Part shown: one piece after another, positions 1 to 10,344 of the stretch
How positions within the stretch are numbered: position 1 is the stretch's first letter
Layout of the letters: every line of letters begins with the position of its first letter
Assembly: GCF_029168945.1 (NCBI RefSeq)
Contig: NC_083604.1
Span: 12,144,812-12,208,811 of the forward strand
Source of the DNA: Cannabis sativa
Taxonomy: Eukaryota > Streptophyta > Magnoliopsida > Rosales > Cannabaceae
Reading direction: 5' to 3'
DNA: 64,000 bases
Made by a program: the position numbers and the translations under genes
The notes under the pieces: model-generated
Seen by the model: the letters and a program-made list of their open reading frames with translations, nothing else
What the model was told of the DNA's origin: nothing
The model's database searches: none

Positions 1-813
1 GACGCCCAGTCAATTTCACATCGGGTCTCGAACGGTCGTGCTCGACACGTGTCCCCATCCAAAGGTAGAGCCAGCTCAGAAGAAGTCTACACGCAACCTC
101 AGAGGTCCCGTACAGACTTGGGGGGCAAATGTTATCCCAAATTTTGCACTCTTACGTGGCATCACGAGAATGGTGACACGTGGAGTCCACTTGGAGCACC
201 TGCTCATGAAGAATGGACCGAGCAGGATGCCTCACTGGCACATCTAGGATAAGATATCCAGCGATCCGTGCAGAGCACTCAATACTTAGCGAATTCAATT
301 TTCGCATCATGAGTCATCAGCTCAATCCCTATAACTCAGGGATCAACTTACGTGGATATGGCATACACACGATCCCACTATCAGTGTACTCAGCCTCAAT
401 CCCACGATCCTTGCATTCAACATTGATCACACAATCTTTCTGTTTACGCGCATTGTAACGAGAGAGGAAACTCTTCCTCCTCAAGTTTCCCAGCCCTATA
501 AATAGTGAGGAATGTTCACTAGGCAAAGGGGGGATAGAGATTGAAAATCGATACGCAGCTAAGCTAAGACTATATTATTATCTAAGAATTATATATTCAG
601 AGATACTGTTGTAAGAGCTATAAGAAAAGGAATCTTCTTCCTTGTTCTTGAGTCAATACAAATAACGAGGATTAGGCTATTACCGAATTGCTCGGGGCTG
701 AACCTCTATAAAATTCATGTGTCTTATTATTGCTTTATTATATTTTCATTACGACATATCGTTTATCGCTTATCAAAAAGACTCATTGTCGTTGGCTAAA
801 CGCAAAGTCAACA
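1..813 (+). mobile_element. 3' end of a Tat-lineage Ty3/gypsy element (family C), body lies left of the window
   Basis: Positions 1-129 match, in reverse complement, the stretch of element C that abuts its 3' LTR (about 30515-30643), including the purine run just before the LTR. Positions 130-813 match the C LTRs at 29848-30514 and 40835-41482. The order internal-PPT-LTR therefore marks this as a 3' end in plus orientation. The element inserted into a Copia integrase remnant; the right 5-bp flank would be GTCAT (814-818), but the left duplication is outside the window. Confidence 0.85.
130..813 (+). repeat. 3' LTR, family C
   Basis: Starts TGTTATCCC and ends GTCAACA, giving the 5'-TG...CA-3' ends of an LTR. 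A TATA-like CCTATAAATAG lies near 496-506 and would be the LTR promoter. Length is 684 bp, against 667 and 648 bp for the two LTRs of element C; small indels explain the difference. Short ORFs seen here on both strands are not conserved coding regions. Confidence 0.88.
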
Positions 814-1058
814 GTCATGTTCAAAAAAAGTAGCATTTATCGAACAAATACTTTATAATCTTGATGACTATAGAAATGGGCACCTCGAGTTTAATCTGAA
901 TATCCTACAAACATACACATTTTAGACCTAGGAGAAAGTTTCCCAGTCTTCAGTTTAAGAACATGAGAAGGACAACCCCAAAAACGGAAATGTTTCAAAC
1001 TGGGTTTTATCCCGTTCCATAATTCTATTAGAGTATTGCTTATGCTTTTTGAGGATAC
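814..1058 (-). pseudogene. Ty1/copia integrase C-terminal fragment
   Basis: Read on the minus strand, this segment translates to a typical plant Copia integrase C-terminal stretch: a GCPSHVL block, then KLSPRSKMCMFVGYSD, an in-frame stop, then TRGAHFYSHQDYKVFV. These match the family's W-GCPAHV / PRS-K-FVGYP / TKGYYFY consensus, as known from the family. No start, RT or catalytic residues are present. The piece is bounded on the left by the family C LTR and on the right by the LTR of element H. It is a remnant of the oldest visible layer. Confidence 0.7.
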
Positions 1059-2936
1059 TGTTGGGATTTTATGCCCTAAATAAAACTCATTTCAATATAA
1101 TCAGATTTACTAATTAATAAAAGATCAGAAATCATTTTATGTTGCATGGTTCACATGATTACTTTCATGATTATATATTTATTATATAAATTCTACTAAA
1201 TCCAAAATATATAGTTATTAACAATTATAGTGATGCCTTTACAGTGAAAAGTAATTGTGATTGTATGCTTCAAAGTCTTTAGTCTCATAATTTATCAATG
1301 AACTGGATTTACACTGTCGTGATAATCAACGATAAAGTTTACTTACACAATGTTATGTGAAATGTCCTTTCTAGGGCATTAGCAAAGTATACTAGTATCA
1401 GATGTATTAGTTATACATCGGACTGGACCGATATTGACACTTGAAAAGATATCATAGACTTACTGTTATGTCTTTTCTAAGTCAATATCCCTTAGTTGAT
1501 CTTAGGTCAATAGATCTTAATCCTAAGATGGTTAGGTTATGGCTTAAACATATTATATGTATTCTTTGACTTGTTCGTTAAAGTTGACCAATTGGATCGG
1601 CCTAATACTTATATCTTGGGAACATGGTAGTGCAATTAAGTGGGAGCGCTAATCATAGATATAGAATCCATAGCTTCTATAACTATGAACAGTGAAACAA
1701 TAATTTCTTTCGAGCTTAGCTTAACACGATAAATGATAGAGCGCTCATTTCAGTAATTATATTAGTTTACTGAAATATCATTTACAAGTAGCTAAGTGTT
1801 TTAAGGATAAAATACATTGAAGGTTAGAACGGTAAATTTGTCCCTACTCGATGTAAATCATCTATAGAGGATCTTTGACTATTTGGATTGAAAAAATAGA
1901 TAATTCATAGTGTGTCTATATTTGGTATATAGAGTGTTCTATGTAATCACGAGTGCAATTCTGAATTTATAGTAGAGTCAGGAAGAATTAATGAGTTAAG
2001 AAATTTACTTGGTAAATTTCAGATCTACTTATCAAGAGCTTGGTTACATAGGCCCATGGTCCCCGCACTAACTGGGATAATATTATTTTGTAGTCTCAAT
2101 TAATTGATTTTAATTAATCAATTAGAATTTTGAATAAGACTATGTCTTGTTTGTGAATTTTCACTAAGCAAGGGTTTATTTGAGAAGAAAAGAGATTTTA
2201 GGGTTTGATTATTAATTAAGAGACTTTGTAAGGTCTAATTAATAAATAAGTTAATTAAATAAAAATTTTATTTGATAATTAATCATAATTATTAAATAGA
2301 TAAAATTGATATTTATAGAGTTAGAATTAAAATATGGTATTTGAGAAAAGAAAGATAAATTTTAAATAAAATGAAAAAATTAAAATCCAATAGGCCCACT
2401 AAGGGATTCGGCCATAAGGGTTTAAATAAAGCCTATTTTATCCTTTATTTTATTTTATTTAAAATCTAAACCTAACCTTAAATAATGATTATCCTATAAA
2501 TAGAAAGAGATGGCTCTTATTTTCTAACCTAATTGACTCTTTTTAGACAAAATTAGAAAATAAAGAGAGCCTCTTCTATTTTTTGAATCCCTTATTCTTC
2601 TTCTTCTCAATCATTTCGAAGCCTATAGTGATTGAGAATGTGTCCTCACATGTCAAAGCAATACCTAGCATAGTGAGGAAGATTGTGTAGAAAAATTGTT
2701 AACTAAAGGAGATCCAAGTTCAGATCTTGAGCATACTCTTCTACAAAAAGGATCAAGGGTTAGAGATCTGAACTGAAGGAGTAATATTATTCTGGTGTCA
2801 TCAATGTAAAGTTTTTATAACTTTATATGAGTTTAATTCATTGTTTTAGGGAATTCATAATTAGGATGTTAGATTATACTTTTATAATCAACATGCATGT
2901 TAGTAAATCTATATCTTGGTAAAATAAGTTGCAACA
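1059..2936 (+). repeat. LTR of element H (family E, 1.88 kb)
   Basis: Begins TGTTGGGATTTTATGCCC and ends GCAACA. It is followed at once by a degenerate initiator-Met primer-binding site, which makes it a 5' LTR in plus orientation. Family copies occur at 3603-5064 plus 28597-29002 (solo LTR F), 3486-3602 plus 29003-29804 (fragment) and 62463-64000. A TATA-like CTATAAATAG lies near 2494. No conserved ORF. The PBS plus 'agccatgg' context resembles Copia elements, but lineage cannot be fixed without pol. Confidence 0.85.
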
Positions 2937-3485
2937 ACTAGTCTCAGAGCCATGGTAATTATTTATTTTTATGAAATATGAATTTAAAATAATGTTTGGA
3001 TGATTTGGATGTGTTCATGTAGATTACTTGATGATTGAATGTGAATTATGATTTTGTTTTTGAAAAATAATATATTTTTGGTATGAAATTATTTTATTTG
3101 GAAAGTTGGTGAAAGTTAAGAAAATTAGCTTTTTACGGAACGTAATTTGGATTAAAATTAAAAAAGATATAATTTTTTGAAGCTTTGAAAATTTTGCTTA
3201 AGGTTAAACCCTAAGCATGAGGAAAAAAAAAAGGCAATTTTTGCCATTTTTTTTTTTAAATTTTTCTAATTTTTAAAATTATTTTTTAATGAAATAAAAT
3301 CCAAATTTTAGTAGATTTTTGTGGAGAATCTTATTTTTTAAATATAAATTTAATTATCAGATTAAAATTAATTTTCATTAATTTTATTATTAATTAAAAT
3401 TAATTTTAGATATTAGTAGGCTTTAAATTTAAAAAATTAATTTTTCTACAAATTTGCTATTATGGGTTTTTTAAAACTTGATTAT
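2937..3485 (+). mobile_element. Internal 5' leader remnant of element H
   Basis: Starts with ACTAGTCTCAGAGCCATGG. This is recognisable as a mutated form of the TGGTATCAGAGC primer-binding site that pairs with tRNA-Met-i, directly after the LTR end. The remaining 0.5 kb is AT-rich with no ORF of note and then joins, without gag or pol, to the middle of another LTR at about 3486. A large internal deletion has removed the whole coding region and the first 0.7 kb of the 3' LTR. Confidence 0.7.
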
Positions 3486-3602
3486 TTATATTAGTTTACT
3501 GAAATATCATTTACAAGTAGCTAAGTATTTTAAGGATAAAATACATTGAAGGGTAGAACGGTGAATTTGTCCCTACTCGATGTAAATCATCTATAGATGA
3601 TC
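3486..3602 (+). repeat. Second LTR fragment of H, left part
   Basis: Matches the middle of the H 5' LTR (about 1756-1870). It breaks at 3602, where solo LTR F inserted, and resumes at 29003 with the next bases of the same alignment. It is therefore one interrupted LTR copy. Confidence 0.8.
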
Positions 3603-5064
3603 TGTTGGGTTTTGTGCCCTAAATAAAACCCATTTCAATATAATCAGATTTACTAATTAATAAAGATCAGAAATTGCATTCTATGTTGCTTGGTTCACAT
3701 GATTTATTTCATGATGTATTTAATGTATAAATTCTATTAAGTCCAGAACATATATATTTGTTCATGATTATAGTGTTGTCAGCACAATGAAATATAATCA
3801 TGATTATATGTTCATAGAGTTTAATTCCCTGATTTGTCAATTCACTGGATTTAGACTGGCATGATAATCAGCGATAGGTACACTTACACCTTGGATAAGT
3901 GCTATGTCATTTCCAGAGCATTGGCAAAGTTTACCAATATCGGATGTATGGAGTATACATTGGAAGGGACCGATATTGAACTTTGATTAGATATGATAAA
4001 TTTACCGTAATATCCATTCAATTCAATATCACCTAGTTGATCCTAGATCAAATGATCTTAATCCTGACATGATTAATCTCAAGACTGTTATCCATGTTCT
4101 TTGATTTGTTAGTTAAGCCTACTTTTTGGTCAGGGTGATACGTACATTTTGGGAACATGGTAGTGCAATTGAGTGGGAGCGCTAATCATAGATATAGAAT
4201 CTATAGCTTCTATAGGTATTTAGAAGTGAAACGATGATTTCCTTCGAGCTTGCTAAATAGAGATAAATGATAGAGCGCTCATTTTAGTGACTATATTAGT
4301 TCACTATAATATCATTTATAGGTGGCCAAGTGTTTTAAGGATAAAATACATTGAAAGGGTGTAACGGTAATTTTATCCCTATGTAATGTAGATCATCTAT
4401 AAAGGATCGTCGATTATTGGGATTATAACAATGGATAATTAATATCGTATCTATATCGTGGAACATATAGAGCGTTCTATATGACTGAGAGTGCAATTCT
4501 AAGTTCTATGAGTGGATGCAATGAGGAATTAATAAGTTAGTGGATTTACTTGGTAAATTCTTGATTTGCTTATTGGAAGCTCGGTTATATAGGCCCATGG
4601 TCCCCATACTAGTTGAGACCATACTGCTTGCAAGACTCAGATAATTAATTTTAGTTAATCAATTATAATTCTAAAATTAGACTATGTCTAGTTCATGAAT
4701 TTTCACTAAGCAAGGGCTTAAATGTGAAGAAAAGAGTTTTTAGGGTTTATTTGTTAATTAAGAAACTTTGATTAGTCTAATTAATCAATATATTAAATGA
4801 CAATATTATCTAATAATTAATTTTTAGTTATTAAATAATTAGAATTGGCATTTACGTGGTTAAATTAGAAAATTGGCGTTTTTGAGAAAATAAGATGGGA
4901 AAATGATAAAATGGCAAAATTACAAAGTGGGGCCCATTATCCAACCCATCGCCAGCCACTATGCATGGATTTTACCATTTATTTTTCTAATATTTTAATG
5001 CTAATTAAATCTAACCTAAACCTAGGTGGTTACCTATAAATAGATAGTGATGGCTCACACTTAA
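3603..5064 (+). repeat. Solo LTR F (family E), left part
   Basis: Starts TGTTGGGTTTTGTGCCC and aligns with the H LTR along its length until 5064, where G inserted. The copy resumes at 28597 and ends TTCTAACA at 29002. The two parts sum to about 1868 bp, the size of one full LTR (1878 bp), with no internal sequence, so it is a solo LTR left by LTR-LTR recombination. Flanks are TGATC (3598-3602) and GGATC (29003-29007), a 5-bp TSD with one change. Confidence 0.85.
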
Positions 5065-5915
5065 TGTAATGCCCTAAATAATTAGGCACGCTTCCCAATA
5101 AACTTATGAAACCCTAATCCCCTAATTGGGATTACTAGAAAAATAAGCGCGAAAATTAAACTTTATTAATAAACGGAATGAAAATAACTTGTAATAATTT
5201 AAACCTTATAATTTAAAAGTTACAAAAGTTGGGATCCCAAAAGTATTTACAAAACACTATTAGAAGTTCTTTTCCTTTGGCCGACCTAAGCAGTAAAATA
5301 GAGTCTCAAAATACATCACTGGTAGACCCCAACTCGCTTGGTCTAGTGTGGGCCGAACATGTACATTCTTCGTCCAGCTCCTGCACTCATGGCTAATCAA
5401 CGATTGTCTTACCCTTTCCTGCACAGTAGAGCACCCGTGAGCCAAGCCCAGCAAGACAGTATAAATCTTAACAAATATAATATGCTCATCATGCTATTTA
5501 AACAGTAATGCCATTTAAATCTGTCTGTATGTCACAGACCTACATGTTGGGCTCACATGCCTATTTATGTTTACGTGACGTAAAACTACGTGTTACTCTC
5601 ACACGTCTATTTATGTCTACGTGGCATAGACCTACGTGTTGCTCTCACACGTCTAAATACAATAAGGCCTTAGAATGGTTCATCTCAATTATTGTTACTG
5701 AGTCCAACCCAATTATGCCTTGAACGCATAACCCTTAAATCTCAATATAATCATAATTATTGGTGCCACTGTAATGTTTGTCTATTTGCTATAGACCTGC
5801 ATGTTACGCTCACATGCCTATTTATGTCTACCTGGCGTAGACCTACGTATTGCACTCACACGGCTATATACAATAAGGCCTCAGTAGTGTTTACCTCAGT
5901 TCTGGTTACCGAGCC
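5065..5915 (-). repeat. Solo LTR G (Tekay-like), left part
   Basis: Begins TGTAATGCCC; its partner end at 28582-28591 is GGGTATTACA, giving inverted termini. A perfect 5-bp TSD, CTTAA, flanks it (5060-5064 and 28592-28596). Read on the minus strand, both ends resemble those of element B's LTR (TGTAAT...GGATTAG at the 5' end, GCACGC/TAGGGC.TTACA at the 3' end), so it is a related chromovirus LTR in minus orientation. This part holds direct repeats of a TACGTG..CTCACACGTC type unit (about 5530-5650 and 5800-5865). No ORFs are credible. Confidence 0.8.
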
Positions 5916-7987
5916 TGTAATGACCGCTCTAGTAATGTGGATTAGTAAAGGCAATTAGCACTAATTTTTATTATTTTATTATTATTTGTGAATTAATTTA
6001 ATTGTGGACCCCAATATTTAGAAATAAATATTATAGTTATAATTTCTCAATTTCGGAGATTTTATTAAACTCTAGGGGTATTATTTAGCTTATATGTGAA
6101 ATATGTTATTTTTGTAATTTTTGTTCGGCGACAACGGAAAATGCGATGGATGGCTAGATTGACCACATGGGTAGGTTTAGAACCTTATTTCATAGTGGGA
6201 AATATTTTAGAGAAAAAAAATTATCGGGATTGAGCGGGGTTATGGAAATTGACCATTTTACCCCTAGCTTTAGAAATACCCAAGTTATAACTTTAAGGGT
6301 ATTTTTGTCATTTGAAAAAAAATAGGAGATAGGTGGCTTTTTGGTTAGTTGACACCTAGCCAAGTTAAATTCAGCAAGGGAAAATGGATTTTTCCTTAAG
6401 CTTTTCCCATTTAGAGAAAATAGAAGAAAAATACAAAATCAACATAAACCTTCCTCTCTTTTCCTCTTTCGGCTGAAGCAAACAAGGGAGATTTGCTGCT
6501 GAGTTTCTGAGTTTCAGCAAGGAATTCAACTAGAAATTAAACCCAAGGTAAGCTCTAGCAACTCCTAGCCTAGTTTTTGAATCTAAAGTTTAGGTTGAAT
6601 ATGTGAAATTGGGTTTTAGGGGCTGTTAGGTTTAGAAATGGTTAGGGTTCAGTTTTTATGCTCAATATTGATTGATTAAAGGTTCCGGTTGTTAATTTTG
6701 ATGCTTGATGTTAGTTTTAAGCAAGCTTGAGTTTTGAAACTCAAGCTTTGAGCTTTAATGGCAACTTGAGTTTTATTGGTTTGTTTTGTGAATTATTGGT
6801 TGGAAATGGTTGTTTATGCATTGTATAGGTGTACTGGAGAGTTTGATAAAGTTTGGTTGAGATTTGAGGTCATGGGGGAAATTTTTGGGTTCCCAGCACA
6901 GAACCGGAATTCCGGTTCTGGGGGACCTGTACCAACCGGTCGACCGGATGGTGACCCAGAACCGGATTTCCGGTTGGGAACCGGTCTGCTTGTTGGGGGA
7001 ATTTTCAGAACCCTAGTTTTGCCCAATTTTGAGATATTTAGGGTATTGCCATGAGGTTTATCGATAGGGAAACTTTTAGTTTCAAGTTTAAGTCCCGGAA
7101 AGTGATTTGGCGAGTCACTCATCTGTGTTACAAATATTGTGATTAGGGCATCCATCTAGCACGAGATTTCCGTTCAGGTCGGCCAGCACACTTGAATTCA
7201 GAAAACAGGTAAGAACTGTGTATAATGTATGATGTGATTATCTGAATGTGTGTATATGTGTTTGTATATGCATGCTTGAATTATGTTATGCACTACCAAC
7301 ACTTGTATGAATAAGTTATAGAGTGCATTGGTATAGTGATTACTGTTGTTGTGAGTACGAAACAGTGATACCAACACGGGCACGGGAAAATGCCAAGGTG
7401 TGTGGTACATCACTCAGTGTTACTCAGTGTTCGGGGTAAACCCTACCAACACTCGTATAGTGAGGTACGATGTGTATGTGGTATAGTGGTTGTACCCTAG
7501 TGTTGAACGTTCATGCTCATCTGTTAAGCTTTGTAAATAGGTGTATGGGCGCCTATTTACAGGTCGGAAATTATATGGTATGTTATATGCATTTCTTACT
7601 GAGTCCGTTGACTCACTGTTTCTGCTTCCATGTGTAGGTAAAGGAAAGGCGAAGGCTGAACAAGAATGAACCTGAGCTCGGGTGAGATTGTACATGTCAA
7701 GCAGCGCGACTTAGAGTGTTCGGTCTCAGGACATCTGGGAGTTGTAATTTGAAAGTCACTGTGCGACTTGGAAATTATGTATTTTGAAATGTATAGTTTG
7801 AAAAGTAAATTTTACAAAGTTTGAAAATGGGATCCCGGAATTTGTAAATATTATATTATATTACAAAGTTTAGTATTTAAAGCAAAAGTTTTAATTTGAC
7901 ACGTTTTTCGAGAAATTTCTTTGATTAGCAAAGATTGCACAATAATTGAAAAAGCACTGTAGCGTGCCTTAGCATTAGGGCGTTACA
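5916..7987 (+). repeat. 5' LTR of element B
   Basis: Starts TGTAATGACCGC and ends GGGCGTTACA. Nearly identical to 24493-26568 over its length, with scattered single changes, except for a patch near 6890-6960 that differs strongly. A 20-bp perfect palindrome with core CCGGAATTCCGG lies at 6900-6919. Small ORFs here (for example 6776-7054) recur in the 3' LTR and are not genes. Confidence 0.92.
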
Positions 7988-7990
7988 ATT

Positions 7991-8004
7991 TTGGTATCAG
8001 AGCC
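7991..8004 (+). promoter_or_regulatory. Primer-binding site of element B (initiator tRNA-Met)
   Basis: TTGGTATCAGAGCC lies 3 bp after the 5' LTR. TGGTATCAGAGC is the standard complement of the 3' end of plant initiator tRNA-Met, used to prime minus-strand DNA synthesis. Confidence 0.9.
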
Positions 8005-8217
8005 GCCAGGTTTGTCTACCGAAGCTTGCTAAGACATGTACAATCTTCATCAGAGAAAGCTCGGTTCACGGTTCAGTAAGCCCGTACTTGTTTAGTACTT
8101 TAAATAAAGATGAATGTGAAAGCATGTTAGGAAGCATATTAGATTTTAATTAATTATTTATAAAAAAAAGAAAAAAAAGAAAGAAAGTGTGTGTGTTGCC
8201 TTTAAGTCTTTAAGTGC
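8005..8217 (+). other. 5' leader of element B, left part
   Basis: Untranslated leader between PBS and gag, interrupted after 8217 by element A and continuing at 19790-19854. It contains A-rich and GT-rich simple runs (8160-8195) and no ORF. The last bases AGTGC and the bases after A, AGTGT, form the 5-bp target duplication with one mismatch. Confidence 0.75.
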
Positions 8218-9082
8218 TGTTGTCGAGTGAATTTCGCAACACCAAAATGTATTATTTAATTAATATAAAGGAGAATTTTCAGGGAAGCGACAAGTGCGAG
8301 TATTCGACCTAGAATGGCGAGTACTCGACTGGGAATGCCAGAACAATCAACTAGGCTGGAAAATATCAATAAGACAAAGAATTATAGTGGTTCAGTCAGA
8401 TTGTGATCTGCTTAGTCCACTGTAGCAAAGGATTCGTAGCTCCATTTTCATGGTGGATCACCCTTTTATATACAAAGTAGGTGTCCAATCGGTTACATAA
8501 GGATCACATTTATTGTTAATCCATTATTTACATATTGAATTGCAATAATTAAACCCAAACAACGTTAACATTAATAAATGTGTGACAGTTACTAAGTCCA
8601 CCAACGTATGCGTCTTCCGCACCTGCGAGTTGACTGTTCATGTCCCGTTTGTTGAGCTCGCAGGGTCATCAGTACGTTTTCAACGTCTGCGCCCTTAGGT
8701 AATCGCCTCTGATTGACATCGCATGTCGAGCTGATTGGACCTAGACATGTGAATTTATATCGGTTTGTCAGGGCTATTGGGTCGTTGGGACCAAATTGCA
8801 TCATAGAGAGTTTGTCTCTATGCTTCTGCAGAAATATAGAGGGGATACTCGCACATGTTCTGACACATGCGAGTTGGATCTATCCTGCATAACGTGAATT
8901 ACGGTTACGTGGTTCGACTTAGGTCGTACTCGTAGTGTCTCGCTGGTTTTATCCTGGGCGAGGTCTAAACTTCGAGAAGTCTCTCACGGACATTTCAGCT
9001 TTCATTGGAAATCTGAATACACGTGTCCTTTAAATAGGAGTCTGGTCTCGAGTTTCTAGGTGAGAGAAATCTCACTATAACA
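8218..9082 (-). repeat. 3' LTR of element A
   Basis: Plus-strand reading starts TGTTGTCGAGTG and ends CTATAACA; 865 bp, the same length as 18920-19784 with no indels seen. In element orientation it begins TGTTATAG and ends CGACAACA. ORFs within it are not conserved genes. Confidence 0.92.
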
Positions 9083-9325
9083 CATGCCCCTAGTTTCGCG
9101 ATGTGACAGGAGCGGTCACTGAGGGAAACTATTACTCGAGAGACAGGTGAAAGGTTGTCACGAGGAGGTGACCTTTTGGTTGTCCCATCGAGGGTTTCGA
9201 AAAATGACGGCTGTAATTATTAGTTTTTATTACATTTATGGTGCCACGTCACAAAACTCCTCGGTTTTTGTGTAGGCGTGGCCATCGTTGGCCGTTATAT
9301 TGGGCGACCTTAGGCATTCTGGCTA

Positions 9326-9372
9326 CCACGTGTCGCAATCCCGATTAATAAGGGATATGGGTATTTAAATAC
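9326..9372 (+). promoter_or_regulatory. Candidate promoter of the antisense ORF in element A
   Basis: A G-box-like CCACGTGTCG at 9326-9335 is followed by a TATA-like GTATTTAAATAC at 9361-9372, both outside the LTR and facing the antisense ORF. A pyrimidine-rich leader with ACTTCTTCTTTCCC follows. Element C has an equivalent pair (30594-30768), which supports function. No transcript evidence is available from sequence alone. Confidence 0.5.
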
Positions 9373-9538
9373 TTTGATACGAATCAAAAAACTCCCATTT
9401 TTCCCTCTTGCTCTTAACTTCTTCTTTCCCTCCATTACAGACACTTCAAAAAATCCATTCCTAGATTTTCTACCACTTTTCCACAACATTCTCAATCTCG
9501 GAAGTGATCGATAGCAGTCGCAGAAATCAGAACCAAAG

Positions 9539-10344
9539 GTTAGTTTTCAAGTCATTGCTTTTTTCGTTTTCTGTTTTGGAGAAAATATGCTTTACTTTCT
9601 GGGTTCGGGTATTTCAAAAGGCTTTTTAGGAATGTATGCTAGTGGGTGTTTATGAGGCTATGTGTTTTAGGTAAGTAAACCCGGGTAAATTCATAGAATA
9701 TGACCTGTAAACTGACATAACCGCACACAATTCATAGGCACTGTTTCACGTCTTGAATACTCGCGGATATTCGGATGAACAATTTGAATATTCGCGGGTG
9801 TTCAGATGAACAGCTTGAATACTCGCATATTGCCAAGATTTACTTCCATTTGACTGTTAGCTAGATCTTTTAGGATTTTTATATGTCGCGGGCTGAGTTG
9901 CGAGGGTATCAATTGGTGTTCCAAATGGTGGGTGTATCTCAGTATTCTAATGGTCATATATGTGATTTTATGCCCCTTGAGATACTGAGGTACACCCAGC
10001 CATTTGTAACATGCGATGATACTCAAATGATCGTACTTTTTGGCTGATAGGTAGTCTCGGAACGGTGGGGGTCTCCCAGTAACTTCAGGGTTATGCTCGA
10101 AAACGCACACCCCTTGAGTCACTGGGAAACTCCCAACCGTTTCTGGAGGTATACCGCTTGGCCGAGGATGCGTGAATTATTTGCCCAAGATATTTTTATC
10201 TCTCCTCGCATATTGAGGGGATGGTCAGTATTCGCAAGGAGGCTGACCATTCTGTCGAGTGCGACTTTATAATCTAATGCGGGTGAGATCACTTACTTTG
10301 CTTTTCACACATCCATCACGCTGAAAAGATCTTCTATCTTTCAG
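9539..10344 (+). other. Predicted 5'-UTR intron of the antisense ORF (element A)
   Basis: Donor AAAG|GTTAGT at 9539 and acceptor CTATCTTTCAG|ATG, with the start codon directly after the acceptor. Element C shows the same design at 30925-31296. The intron body is AT-rich with repeated TACTCGC-type motifs and no coding potential; the ORF at 9802-10122 on the other strand is not supported. Confidence 0.5.

Noticed and set aside
6776..7695. Several ORFs of 70-113 codons on both strands.
   Set aside because: They lie inside the 5' LTR of element B and most recur at 25352-25994 in the 3' LTR. There is no codon conservation or known domain.
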